A stretch of 64,000 nt of DNA from Bifidobacterium choerinum (GTDB lineage: Bacteria > Actinomycetota > Actinomycetes > Actinomycetales > Bifidobacteriaceae), in contig NZ_JGYU01000009.1 in assembly GCF_000741135.1 (NCBI RefSeq), forward strand, positions 39,417 to 103,416, given 5' to 3'. Position 1 is the first letter of the stretch, and each line of letters begins with the position of its first letter. A program made the position numbers and the translations under genes. Of this stretch, positions 53,812 through 63,182 are shown one piece after another. Below the pieces are notes generated by a model. The model was not told the DNA's origin. It saw only the letters and a list, made by a program, of their open reading frames with translations, and searched no databases.

Positions 53812-55842
53812 TCAGCCGCGGAAGATCCGCTCCCACATCGCGACGCTGCCGAGATCGGCGGCCTTGTAGTCGGCGGCCAGCCGGTCCCAGCGCTTGAAGA
53901 ACTCCTTGGACAGGAACAGTCCGCGCTTGAACTGCTTGCGGAACAGCGCGTTGTCACGCCGGCACCAGGCGGCCGAGTTGCCGTCCGCCGACGTCACGAG
54001 TACCGACGACGCCCCACGGAACGCGCGCCATGTGGCGTCCTTGGCCGTGATCGCACGCTGCGGACGCTTGTCCGCCGTGCCGTTGCGCCTCGTCGTCAGC
54101 GATTCGAAGACGGCGCGGAAGCATTCCTGTTGCACCTGCCGCTTGCTTTTCGGCCTGCCGTGCGGCTCGTATTCGACCGCCGCTTCGGGGAAGTCGGTGA
54201 GGTTCGCGCGCGTATCGGTGTCACTGAAGCCGCGGCGCGCCTCGCGGGCCGTGGCCAACGCCGTCGGCAGCGCATCGATCATGTACTGCGGTCCGCGCAT
54301 GACGTCGCGCATCGCCAGATGCCGCAGTTTGACGCCGGAGTAGACGAGCCGCAGCCCCAGGTTCGCGTCGCCGTAGGCCATCTGGTACATCATCTGCCAC
54401 TTCGGACGGTCGATGTGCAGCAGCGCGCAAACCCAGCGGTTGCGGTTGTTGAAATACTCCTCCCAGGAACGTCCAGGATCCTTGTCATGCCAGGCCTGAT
54501 GCCATACCGCGACTCCCGGCAGGCTCACCGTGGCGTAGCCGTGCTCCTTGGCGCGCAGACCGTATTCGATGTCGTCGAATTTGATGAAGGCCGGCATCGA
54601 CAGGCCGATCTCCTCCATGACGGCCGTCGGGATCAGGCACAGCCACCAGCCGTTGAAATCGGCGTCGAAACGGCGGTGCAGCTTCGGGCAGTCGCGCAGC
54701 GGGAACTGCGCGTAGTCATGGTTGTATTCGGCGCCGACGCACGGGAACATGCGCACCTCGGTCTTGTCGAAACGCTCGCCCTGCGCATACATGACGGTGC
54801 GGTTGTCGAGATGCAGCATGCCGCCGCCGACGATTGTCGGCGTCGAGCAGTAGTCGGCGAACTGCACGGCGCGGATGACCGATTCCGGCTCGCTGATCGC
54901 ATCGTCGTCGAGCAGCATCGTATAGGCGGCGCGGCCGGCCTTGATCGTTTCGAACATGCCGCGCGAGAAGCCGCCGGAGCCGCCGAGGTTCGCCTGCCGG
55001 ATATAGGTGAGCTGATCGCCGAGCGCGGCGCTCACGTCGGCGAATCCCGGCTGGTCGCAGACATGGTCGGTGCCCTGGTCGGTGCAGTAGATCGTATCGA
55101 GACGCGCGCGCACGTTGCCGTCGGCGGCGATCGCGCGCAGCTGGCGCAGACAGTAGGGGGCGCGGTTGAACGTCGCGATCGCGATCGAGAACGGCCGCGT
55201 TTTCGTTTCGCGGCGCGCCGATCGCGGCACCGCCCATTGCGCGTCGGCGATGTGCAGGTCGGCGTCGATGTCCGCCTTCGCATCAAACCAGAAGAAGCCG
55301 CCGTCGAGCAGGCCGTCCATCGCGATGTCGACGCTGACCGTCGTCGCCTTGTCCGGTGCCTCGACCGGGATCTCGCGTACCGGGTGGATCAGGCCGCGGC
55401 CGGTGGAGCGCATCAGCTGCAGCATGCCGGCACCGCGCACTTCGGCGGTGAAGCGGACCGTGTCCACCTTCGTCCAACGGCGCCAGTAGCTCGCCGGGAA
55501 CGCGTTGAAATACGTGCAGAACGACGCATGATGGCCCTTATGGACGGTGACGGCGGTGCGGCCGTCGACCGAGAACACCTGCGACGATGTGTCGGCGGGT
55601 GTGCGCCGGTTCGCGTTGAGCAGCCGTCGCAGCTCCGCCTCGTTCATCGCGTCGAAGTCGAGCGAATAGAAATCGGCGAACGCGTTGACGACGTCGTCGC
55701 TGAGCGCCGGCCGCGTCCACGCGATCGCGTACAGCGGCATCGTCATGTCCGCGTCGGTCGTCGGGAACACGACGCGGTCGACGGTCTCCCAATCGCGTTC
55801 GTCATGCCGGTCGTCGTGCTGTGGTGAAAGTGTCACTGCCAT
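53812..55842 (-). CDS. Galactofuranosyltransferase, GlfT2-like (copy B)
   Basis: 676 residues, same architecture as copy A: N-terminal beta domain, then GT-A core with ANLGGSGGFSRGM, DDD in MLLDDDAISEPES, FDDIEYGLRAKEHG and WHQAW, and a C-terminal helical part. Sequence similarity to copy A is clear in the motifs but low elsewhere, so the two probably add galactofuranose in different linkages. The ATG at 55842 lies 8 bases after TACTAT, which suggests a leaderless mRNA. The LtaS-like gene ends 69 bases upstream of its start, same direction. Confidence 0.9.
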   Translation of the reverse strand: MAVTLSPQHDDRHDERDWETVDRVVFPTTDADMTMPLYAIAWTRPALSDDVVNAFADFYSLDFDAMNEAELRRLLNANRRTPADTSSQVFSVDGRTAVTVHKGHHASFCTYFNAFPASYWRRWTKVDTVRFTAEVRGAGMLQLMRSTGRGLIHPVREIPVEAPDKATTVSVDIAMDGLLDGGFFWFDAKADIDADLHIADAQWAVPRSARRETKTRPFSIAIATFNRAPYCLRQLRAIAADGNVRARLDTIYCTDQGTDHVCDQPGFADVSAALGDQLTYIRQANLGGSGGFSRGMFETIKAGRAAYTMLLDDDAISEPESVIRAVQFADYCSTPTIVGGGMLHLDNRTVMYAQGERFDKTEVRMFPCVGAEYNHDYAQFPLRDCPKLHRRFDADFNGWWLCLIPTAVMEEIGLSMPAFIKFDDIEYGLRAKEHGYATVSLPGVAVWHQAWHDKDPGRSWEEYFNNRNRWVCALLHIDRPKWQMMYQMAYGDANLGLRLVYSGVKLRHLAMRDVMRGPQYMIDALPTALATAREARRGFSDTDTRANLTDFPEAAVEYEPHGRPKSKRQVQQECFRAVFESLTTRRNGTADKRPQRAITAKDATWRAFRGASSVLVTSADGNSAAWCRRDNALFRKQFKRGLFLSKEFFKRWDRLAADYKAADLGSVAMWERIFRG

Positions 55843-55911
55843 ACCCGCCCATAGTAGTAGGGGAGGCGGCCGTCGGCGGCGCGCGGACTTCGCCGTGCGC
55901 CGCCGGCATGC

Positions 55912-58482
55912 TCACCGCTTCGGCAGATCCATGAATCCCATGCCGCGCAGATAGTTCCTGCCCATCATCATGTCGTACTGCACGACGCGGTAGTCGTTGA
56001 GCAGCTGCTTCGCCTTCTTCGAGAAGTGCTTCGGATCCATCTCCTTGCCTTCGGCGTCGAGATAGGTGATCGACGCGTCGGCCGACCATGTGCCGCCGTT
56101 CGTCACGGCGCGCGACAATGCCGGGATCTCCTTGTGCAGCTCGGTGAGCAGCGCGAGATATGGCGAGACGCGCGCGTTGAGCTGCTGCGCCGTCTGCGCC
56201 ATGAAATAGTTCGACGACGAATACGCCGCGTCCGCCGCCGGCAGTTGCATGTCGCGCGCCGCCGACGCCTTGTTCGACCAGATGAAGTAGTCCGTCTCGT
56301 GCAGGGCGAGACTGTTCTTCGGGTCGTCGACGGCCGTCGTGTAGATGCCGGGCAGATGGTCGCCGTAGAAGACGACGGTGATCGGCTTGTCGATTGCGTC
56401 GAGCTCGTCGAGGAACTGCCGCGTCGCCTCGTCGGTGCGCTGCAGGCCCTTCGCGTAGTTGGCGATGACGCCCTTCTCGCCGTCCGGCACCTCCGATTCG
56501 TTCGCGGCGAAGAACTCGTTCTCGTCGCCGTAGATGCCCGGATACGGCGCATGGTTCTGCATCGTGACGAGTTCGATGAACTGCGCCGGCTTGTCCGCGG
56601 ACGCGTTCTTCTTCACTTCGTCGACGACGTTGCGGTACGCCTGCTCGTCGGTGACGTTGCCCGACTTGCCGCTCTTGCCCTCGTAGGTGCCGGCGTATTT
56701 GATCTTCGGGTTGCTGTCGAGCGTGTACAGATGCGAGAAGCCGAACTTCCTGTAGTTCGCGTTGCGCAGATAGAAGCGCTGCAGGAACGGGTGGAAGGCG
56801 ACCGAGCAGGAGTCGGAGCCGCAGGCGTCGTTCCACATCTGGTTGAAGGAGAACACCTCCGGACGCGTCGGCAGCAGCTGCTGGTACGGCGAGAGCAGCG
56901 ACCCGTTGAAGTTGGCCATCGACAGGCCGGTCATCTGCTGGAACTCGATGTTCGCGGTGCCGCCGCCGTAGCCGGGCGACAGCATCAGGCCGCTCGTCGT
57001 CGTGTCGCCGAGCGCACGCACGTTCGGCATCGGGTCGACGTTGAAATGGACGCCGGGGACGCGGTTCGGGTCGGAGAAGGTCTCCGAGAGCACGTTGATG
57101 ACGGTCGTGTCGGTCAACGTCGCGTCGCGTTCGGCGTTGATCGCCTTCGCCTGCTTCGCATAGCGGTCGTTGATCGTCCTCATCATCGCCTCGTCGTAGC
57201 CGGGTTCCTCCTCCATCGCCTTGACGCGCGTGAGCGACAGGAACGTCGTCGCGGCGCCGTTCGCGCGTGCGTCGTCGCCGACGTTCCAGATGATCGGCGA
57301 GTAGCCGATCTCATTGACGAACTCACGAATCGACGAATGCGCCGACGACAGTCCGCCGGCGTAGCTGACAATCAGCCAGATGCTCAACACCGGCGCGGCG
57401 ACGCGGCAGATGTTGCCGAAGACGTTCTTCATGTTCCTGATCGGATGAAGCCATGAACAGTGGATGAACGCGCGCCGGCGGTCGAGGAACTGCAGCACGA
57501 TGCAGACGACGACGAACCAGACGATCAGCGGCACGCCATGGTCGATGATTGGACGATACTCGTCGGTGACGAAGGACGCGACGTTGTCGCCACCGCCACC
57601 GCCGCCGAGGAAACCCAGGTCGGAAGGCAGGATCGGCTCGGTGCGCATCGCGTACTTGATCTTGCAGGCGAAGGCGTAGACGCCGGCGAGCGCGCCGAAG
57701 ACGGCGGTGCCGACCCAGAAGCGGTTGATGACGGTCACGCATACGAGATAGACCATCGCGAGCGCGAAGAAGTTGAGGATGCCGGCCGTCGACGACAGGC
57801 TGTGGTACGAGCTGTCGAGGATCTGGCGGAAGAACGAATGCTCGAGCTGCGGATCGTACATGTGCTTCGTGTCGATGCTCCACAGCAGCATCATGTCGGC
57901 GACGAGCACGAGCGAGAACATGACGCACAGATACGCGCCGTACGAGAACTTCGGTCGCTTGTTCCAGACCTGATAGAACTTCGTGTCGGTGAAGCGCTTC
58001 CACTGCCGCTTGACCGTCTTGATCGGATGGAAGCCGCCCCGTGCGGATCCATCGTCGGTGGAGGCGGCATCGGCGGATTCATCGGACCTGTCGGAGCCGT
58101 CGTGTGCGGAGTCTTCGGCGTCCTTCGCGGACGTGTCACCCTTGGCATCGGCGTCCGCGACGACGTCCTTGGAATCGTCGTGCTTTGCGGCCGCGTCGGC
58201 TTGCTCGGACTGTTCGTCCGCGTCGTCGTCGGCGTTCGCCTCCGAGGCCTCATCGTTCGCGTCGTCGTCCGGCGTTTCGGCGTCGACGATCGTCACCTCT
58301 TCGACATCGTCGTCTGCGGCGTTCGCTTCATCGTCGGCGGCGTCTTCGGCGTCCAGATCGATGATCTCGACGTCGACGGCATCGCTTGCGGCGGCATCCT
58401 TGATGTCGACGCCGGTGTCGGCGTCGCGATCGTCGTCGTCAATACGACGGCTCGTCGATTTCGGCTGTTCGGAATCGCGCAT
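55912..58482 (-). CDS. LtaS-like glycerophosphotransferase (sulfatase family)
   Basis: 856 residues. The N-terminal 150 residues are an Asp/Ala-rich cytoplasmic tail. Five hydrophobic helices (about 175-430) are followed by an extracytoplasmic alkaline-phosphatase-fold domain. The nucleophile is Thr509 in GGGTANIEFQQMTG; FYGDHLPG and ETDYFIWSN also match LTA-synthase-type enzymes. It would transfer glycerophosphate from phosphatidylglycerol to a surface glycan. Here it lies among galactofuranosyl genes, fitting the glycerophosphate-substituted galactofuranan of bifidobacteria. AAAGG lies about 9 bases before ATG 58482. Confidence 0.88.
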   Translation of the reverse strand: MRDSEQPKSTSRRIDDDDRDADTGVDIKDAAASDAVDVEIIDLDAEDAADDEANAADDDVEEVTIVDAETPDDDANDEASEANADDDADEQSEQADAAAKHDDSKDVVADADAKGDTSAKDAEDSAHDGSDRSDESADAASTDDGSARGGFHPIKTVKRQWKRFTDTKFYQVWNKRPKFSYGAYLCVMFSLVLVADMMLLWSIDTKHMYDPQLEHSFFRQILDSSYHSLSSTAGILNFFALAMVYLVCVTVINRFWVGTAVFGALAGVYAFACKIKYAMRTEPILPSDLGFLGGGGGGDNVASFVTDEYRPIIDHGVPLIVWFVVVCIVLQFLDRRRAFIHCSWLHPIRNMKNVFGNICRVAAPVLSIWLIVSYAGGLSSAHSSIREFVNEIGYSPIIWNVGDDARANGAATTFLSLTRVKAMEEEPGYDEAMMRTINDRYAKQAKAINAERDATLTDTTVINVLSETFSDPNRVPGVHFNVDPMPNVRALGDTTTSGLMLSPGYGGGTANIEFQQMTGLSMANFNGSLLSPYQQLLPTRPEVFSFNQMWNDACGSDSCSVAFHPFLQRFYLRNANYRKFGFSHLYTLDSNPKIKYAGTYEGKSGKSGNVTDEQAYRNVVDEVKKNASADKPAQFIELVTMQNHAPYPGIYGDENEFFAANESEVPDGEKGVIANYAKGLQRTDEATRQFLDELDAIDKPITVVFYGDHLPGIYTTAVDDPKNSLALHETDYFIWSNKASAARDMQLPAADAAYSSSNYFMAQTAQQLNARVSPYLALLTELHKEIPALSRAVTNGGTWSADASITYLDAEGKEMDPKHFSKKAKQLLNDYRVVQYDMMMGRNYLRGMGFMDLPKR

Positions 58483-58738
58483 CGTGCTGGGCCTTTCTGA
58501 ACAAGATCGCAACAGCGAGGACACTGCATGCGGCACAACGGTAACGGGGAACGGCATCCGGGACATGCGGCGCGGCGGATCGTACGGCGTCGCACGGGCG
58601 CCGCGTTCCCGATTCATGACAGGCCATTGTAACGTCGCCGCCTGATTACTCCGGCCATATTCCTCCGACCCGCATGCGCCGGCCGCCGCACATGCGGGCG
58701 GCCCGGCGGTATATCGATGCGCCCATATAATGGCGGCT

Positions 58739-59731
58739 ATGCAATATTCAGTGACCGCGATCGTCGTCTCCTACAACCGCGCGCAGCTGCTCGGGGAATG
58801 CCTCGACGGCATCCTCGGACAGACGCGCCGCCCCGACCGCATCATCATCGTCGACAACGCGAGCACCGACGGCGCGCGTCAGGTCGCCCGCGACTTCGCC
58901 GACCATTCGCCGATCAGGACGGAGGTCGTCGCGCTGCCGCGCAACGTCGGCGGCGCCGGCGGTTTCTGCGCGGGCATCGCCGTCGCGGCCGGCAAAGGAC
59001 GCCACGACTACAGACCGACGCCCGGCGTCGTCGAATACCTGTGGCTGATGGACGACGACACGGTGCCGACGCCGAACGCGCTCGCCGCGCTGCTCGACGC
59101 CTCCGACCTGTGCATCGAGACGAACGGATGCATGCCGACCGTTCTCGGTTCGAAGGCCGTGTGGGTCGACGGCCGCGAACACCGGATGAACCGGCCGCGT
59201 CCGCGCGCCGCGCTCGCGAAGGGCGCGCGACGCATGCGCGGCGGCGCCTTCCAGGTGCGTTCGCTCTCCTTCGTCTCCTGCCTGATCAACGTCGGCGCCG
59301 TGCGCGGCCTGCACCGGCTGCCGATCAGCGCGTTCTTCCTGTGGAACGACGATTTCGAATACACAAGCGCGCTGCTGCGCAACGGCGTCGGCTACTACGT
59401 GCCGACGAGCGAGGTCGTCCACAAGACGAAGAAGTTCGGTTCGTCCGACGCCGACCCCGGCGCGCGTTTCTACAACGAGGTGCGCAACAAGATCTGGATG
59501 TTCCGATTCTGCGGCGGCGACTTCACGCCCGCCGGCAGGCTTACGCTGCTGCTGAAGACGGCGCGCCGCTGGGCCTTCACCTGGCTGCGCGCCGGCGACC
59601 GTGCGCAGATCACGCAGTGCCTGCGTGACGGATGGCGTGACGGCTGGGCGACGCGCCCCGAATCGAATCTCGCGATCTTCGCCGACGCCTATCCGCCGAT
59701 TGCGACCTACATCGGCTGGATCGAGGACTGA
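58739..59731 (+). CDS. GT2 glycosyltransferase, GlfT1/rhamnosyl-like
   Basis: 330 residues, GT-A fold. AIVVSYNRAQLLGECL opens the nucleotide-sugar domain; NVGGAGGFCAG, LMDDDTVPTPN, LWNDDFEYTSALL and the HKTKKF segment are as in GlfT1-type galactofuranosyltransferases and rhamnosyltransferases. It probably starts the galactan or adds a branch. TATAAT at 58726-58731 lies seven bases before ATG 58739, with no Shine-Dalgarno site, so the mRNA is likely leaderless; an in-frame ATG at 58730 overlaps the -10 and is unlikely. Convergent with the next gene. Confidence 0.88.
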   Translation: MQYSVTAIVVSYNRAQLLGECLDGILGQTRRPDRIIIVDNASTDGARQVARDFADHSPIRTEVVALPRNVGGAGGFCAGIAVAAGKGRHDYRPTPGVVEYLWLMDDDTVPTPNALAALLDASDLCIETNGCMPTVLGSKAVWVDGREHRMNRPRPRAALAKGARRMRGGAFQVRSLSFVSCLINVGAVRGLHRLPISAFFLWNDDFEYTSALLRNGVGYYVPTSEVVHKTKKFGSSDADPGARFYNEVRNKIWMFRFCGGDFTPAGRLTLLLKTARRWAFTWLRAGDRAQITQCLRDGWRDGWATRPESNLAIFADAYPPIATYIGWIED

Positions 59732-59736
59732 ACGAC

Positions 59737-59782
59737 GACTTCGCGATTGCGCTCGCGACGTCGTGAGCGCAATCGCGAAGTC
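59737..59782. terminator. Bidirectional terminator
   Basis: GACTTCGCGATTGCGCTC (59737-59754) is the exact inverse complement of 59765-59782, 18 bp. It lies between convergent glycosyltransferase genes. Confidence 0.8.
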
Positions 59783-59826
59783 AGTGCGTTGTCATGACGA
59801 TATCGACATAAGAGACGGTGCCGACG

Positions 59827-60873
59827 TCACCGCGTGGGCGGCGCAGGTGGCTCGGATTGCGCGCCGTCCGCGGCATGCCGGCTCGGTGCCGCGCTGTGGC
59901 GGCCGCGCTCCGGCGGCTTCGGCGGTTTCGGCGAAGCCGCGATCTCGGTGTTGTGCCGCGATGTCATCGAACGATATGCGCGCTTGCGCAGCGACGTCGG
60001 AATCACGCGGTAGATGGCGCGGATGACCACGTTGCGCAGGAACTGCCACGGCGTCGTGAAGCCGTCGCGCAGGAAACGCCACTGCAGCCGCAGCTCGTCG
60101 CGGAACATCTCGCCGCCGCCGCGGCGTTCGTAGGCCGCCTCGTTCGTACGGTAGAGCACGAGCGTCTGCGGCACGTTGAGGAACTGCGCATGGGCGAGCA
60201 TCAGACGCTCCCACAGCATGTAGTCCTCGAAGCGGCCGGAATCCTCGGGGTAGCCGCCGGCCGCGAGCACCGTCGACTTGCGGAAGACGACGCTCGGATG
60301 ATGCACCGGCGACTGCATGCGCGCGTAGCGCTCCAGTTCGGGCCCCTCGGCCGGCAGCATGCGGATCTGGCCGGGCTCGTCCTCGTCGTCGCTGAATTCG
60401 CGGATCGCGCTGCCCATCACATCGATCGGGCGGCGCCCCCGCGCGCTCGTATGCGCGGCGTTCGAACGGCGCACGAACAGCGGGATGAGCGTCGCGAAAC
60501 GGTTCGGCAGCGAGACATCGTCACTGTCGGCGCGCGCGACGATGTCGTATTTGCAATGCCGCAGGCCGACGTTGAGCGCATGCGCGAGGCCGCGGTTCTC
60601 CTCAAGCGGCACGATCGTCACCTGCGGCACCGGCTCGTCGGGATGCTCAGCGGCGAACCACACGGACATCGTCGACTGCAGTGTATCGAGATAGCGCTGC
60701 ACCGGATCGGGCACGGCGCCGTCGCGCACGATGACGATCTGCGACGGCGGCAGGATCTGCTCGATCGTGCTCGACTGGACGGAACGCTCCACTTCACGCA
60801 ACGAATTGCCCCCGTACACCGCCATCAGCAGCGTGAAGGGGGGCATCGTGTCCCGGCGTTCCGTTTGGTTCAT
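59827..60873 (-). CDS. GT2 glycosyltransferase
   Basis: 348 residues. The GT-A core runs TLLMAVYGGNSLREVERSV, VIVRDGAVPDPVQ, ENRGLAHALNVGL and the DxD-type ARADSDDVS; HHPSVVFRK and FEDYMLWERLM follow. This resembles WbbV/WaaV-like capsule or galactan glucosyl/galactosyltransferases. The last 45 residues are Pro/Ala/Arg-rich. ATG 60873 lies seven bases after TACGAT on the minus strand, with no ribosome-binding site, hence probably leaderless; ATG 60846 is an alternative. Donor and acceptor are unknown. Confidence 0.88.
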   Translation of the reverse strand: MNQTERRDTMPPFTLLMAVYGGNSLREVERSVQSSTIEQILPPSQIVIVRDGAVPDPVQRYLDTLQSTMSVWFAAEHPDEPVPQVTIVPLEENRGLAHALNVGLRHCKYDIVARADSDDVSLPNRFATLIPLFVRRSNAAHTSARGRRPIDVMGSAIREFSDDEDEPGQIRMLPAEGPELERYARMQSPVHHPSVVFRKSTVLAAGGYPEDSGRFEDYMLWERLMLAHAQFLNVPQTLVLYRTNEAAYERRGGGEMFRDELRLQWRFLRDGFTTPWQFLRNVVIRAIYRVIPTSLRKRAYRSMTSRHNTEIAASPKPPKPPERGRHSAAPSRHAADGAQSEPPAPPTR

Positions 60874-61117
60874 GCAACCTATCGTAAACCACGGCCGTGG
60901 CGGCGGGTCATGCGGCGGCGGGCGCATGGCGGCCGCGGGCGTGGGAATCGGCGGCCTCGCGCGCCCCGTGCGCGGCGCCGGACCCCGTGTGCATACCGCG
61001 TTTTAAGCTGGTGCCGAATGCGCGCCGCGGCTTGCCATGACGGCGTGCGCAACGGGAACGTCCATGCGGCAGCGCCCGCGGACGTCTTCGATTCGTATGT
61101 TTTTCGGAAGGACATCT

Positions 61118-62305
61118 ATGACCTCGAACGAGCGCAACGCCATGCCCGACCTCGTGATCGTCGGCGCCGGCATCTTCGGTCTGACGATCGCGCAGCAGGC
61201 GGTCGAGAAACTCGGCGCACAGGTGACGATCATCGACGTGCGCGACCATATCGGCGGCAACGCCTACTCGTATATGGATCCGGAGACCGGCGCCGAGATC
61301 CACAAGTACGGTGCGCATCTGTTCCACACGTCGAACGAGCGTGTTTGGGACTATGTGAACCGCTTCACCGACTTCACCGACTATGTGCACCGCGTGTACG
61401 CGACGCATGACGGCGAAGTGTTCCCGCTGCCGATCAATCTGGGCACGATCAACCAGTTCTTCCATGCGAGCTATACGCCGGCGCAGGCGAAGGCGCTCAT
61501 CGAGGAGCAGGCGGGCGAGCTCGCCGGCACCGATCCGGCGAATCTCAACGACCAGGGCATCTCGCTGATCGGCCGTCCGCTGTACGAGGCGTTCATCAAG
61601 AACTACACGGCCAAGCAGTGGCAGACCGACGCGAGCGAGCTGCCGGCGAGCATCATCAAGCGCCTGCCGGTGCGCTTCAACTACAACAACCGCTACTTCA
61701 AGGACACGTGGGAGGGTCTGCCGAAGGACGGCTACACGACGTGGCTCAAGCGCATGATCGACGATCCGCGCATCAGCGTGCGTCTGGAGACCGACTTCTT
61801 CGACGAGTCGCAGCCGCTCAACAAGAAGGCGCTGCTCGAAGCCGGCGTCCCCGTCGTCTACACCGGTCCGGTCGACCGCTACTTCGACTACGATCTCGGC
61901 GAGCTCAAGTGGCGCACCGTCGACTTCAAGGAGGTGCGCTACGACGAGGGCGACCACTTCGGCTGCCCGGTGATGAACTTCTCCGACGCCGACGTGCCGT
62001 ACACGCGTGCGATCGAGTTCAAGAACTTCAACCCGGAGCGCGCCGCCGAGCAGAACCCGGATAGGACCGTCGTCTGGGAGGAGTACTCGCGCTTCGCCGA
62101 CCGCGACGACGAGCCGTACTATCCGATCAACACCGATGAGGACAAGGCGCTGTACGCGAAGTACAAGGCAAAGGCGGCCGAGGAGCCGAAGGTCGTCTTC
62201 GGCGGACGTCTGGGCACCTACGCGTACTACGACATGGACCAGGTCTTCGACCAGGCGCTCACGTCCTTCGAAACCGAAGTCGCACCGCTGATCGCGCAGC
62301 AGTGA
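61118..62305 (+). CDS. glf: UDP-galactopyranose mutase
   Basis: FAD-dependent enzyme of 395 residues that converts UDP-galactopyranose to UDP-galactofuranose, the donor for the galactofuranosyltransferases in this locus. The FAD-binding motif VIVGAGIFGLTIAQQ is at the N-terminus; RDHIGGNAYS, HKYGAHLFHTSN, the KNYTAKQW segment and TGPVDRYFDY line the active site. GGAAGGA lies before ATG 61118; ATG 61142 is an alternative. It is convergent with the TM-anchored gene that follows. Confidence 0.96.
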   Translation: MTSNERNAMPDLVIVGAGIFGLTIAQQAVEKLGAQVTIIDVRDHIGGNAYSYMDPETGAEIHKYGAHLFHTSNERVWDYVNRFTDFTDYVHRVYATHDGEVFPLPINLGTINQFFHASYTPAQAKALIEEQAGELAGTDPANLNDQGISLIGRPLYEAFIKNYTAKQWQTDASELPASIIKRLPVRFNYNNRYFKDTWEGLPKDGYTTWLKRMIDDPRISVRLETDFFDESQPLNKKALLEAGVPVVYTGPVDRYFDYDLGELKWRTVDFKEVRYDEGDHFGCPVMNFSDADVPYTRAIEFKNFNPERAAEQNPDRTVVWEEYSRFADRDDEPYYPINTDEDKALYAKYKAKAAEEPKVVFGGRLGTYAYYDMDQVFDQALTSFETEVAPLIAQQ

Positions 62306-62350
62306 ACGGCGCGTTCCTGACGTCGGCGTCGTTCTCAACCCAAGAGAACC

Positions 62351-62401
62351 GGCGAGGGCCGGGCATGATCCATTCCGAATCGTGCCCGGCCCTCGCCGTT
62401 T
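62351..62401 (+). terminator. Terminator of glf
   Basis: GGCGAGGGCCGGGCA (62351-62365) pairs with TGCCCGGCCCTCGCC (62383-62397), followed by GTTTT. Polarity rightward. Confidence 0.8.
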
Positions 62402-62458
62402 TGGCTTCAGCCCCGCCACTGTTCGCCGTTCGCTCGTCGCCGCGTCACTGCGATGACA

Positions 62459-63076
62459 TCACCGTGATGACGTCATATCGATGACGAAAGGGCTCGCCGG
62501 CGGGTCGCCGTTGTACAGCAGCCGCCGCTGCCGCGGATCGTTCGCGAGCGCATGCACCGGCGTCGAGCCATCGCGGAACTCGATGACGTACGGCGTCGTC
62601 GACCCCTCGGTCGGCGTGAACTCGGCGGTGAAGGAGCCGTCGTCGCCGACGTGGGTGACCGCCTCCTTCACGCCGTCCGCGCTAATGGCGCGCACGTTGA
62701 AGGCGTCGAAGACGGCACGGCGCGTGCGGTCGCCGGCGTGCGTCGACGGCGCCGCGTCGATGCTGCCGCGCACCGTGAGCGGCTCGTCGCGCTGGAAGAC
62801 CATGTTGTCGCCGTAGAAGCCGGGCAACGTGACCGTCATGCCGCTGCCGCGCTGCGTCGCGACGACCAGCGGTTCGCCGTCGTGCAGGTCGTCCTCGCCG
62901 CTGTGCGCGAGCACGCCGATGACGACGCCGCCGATGACGGCGACGACGGCGAGCACGGTCCAGACGATCGCCGTGCGCCAACGTGCGCGCGTCGCGTCGG
63001 TGTTCGCTTCCGCGGCGGAGTCGTCGTTCGTGGACGCGTCGTTTGTTTCGTGTTCCCCGGGCTGCTGTCTGCTCAT
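62459..63076 (-). CDS. Membrane-anchored protein with sialate-O-acetylesterase-like N-terminal domain only
   Basis: 205 residues. Acidic N-terminus, one membrane helix (about 35-55, IVWTVLAVVAVIGGVVIGVL), then an exported domain. The stretch LPGFYGDNMVFQRDEPLTVRG resembles the start of sialate O-acetylesterase-type enzymes (DNMVLQR-x-x-P-x-x-x-x-G), but the following SGNH catalytic domain is absent; the gene stops after one beta domain. It may be a truncated relic or a stand-alone surface domain. ATG 63076 was chosen over an upstream start because ACGGAGAC precedes it and the longer frame is Arg/Ser-rich. Confidence 0.6.
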   Translation of the reverse strand: MSRQQPGEHETNDASTNDDSAAEANTDATRARWRTAIVWTVLAVVAVIGGVVIGVLAHSGEDDLHDGEPLVVATQRGSGMTVTLPGFYGDNMVFQRDEPLTVRGSIDAAPSTHAGDRTRRAVFDAFNVRAISADGVKEAVTHVGDDGSFTAEFTPTEGSTTPYVIEFRDGSTPVHALANDPRQRRLLYNGDPPASPFVIDMTSSR

Positions 63077-63182
63077 GTCTCCGTAGTGACTCACCGAGTT
63101 GACGATGGAGGATGCGCCGTCCATGTCGGACGACGACCTTGTCCGCCGCCGGGGATTCGGTCGTCGTGTGATGCTTTGCGGT

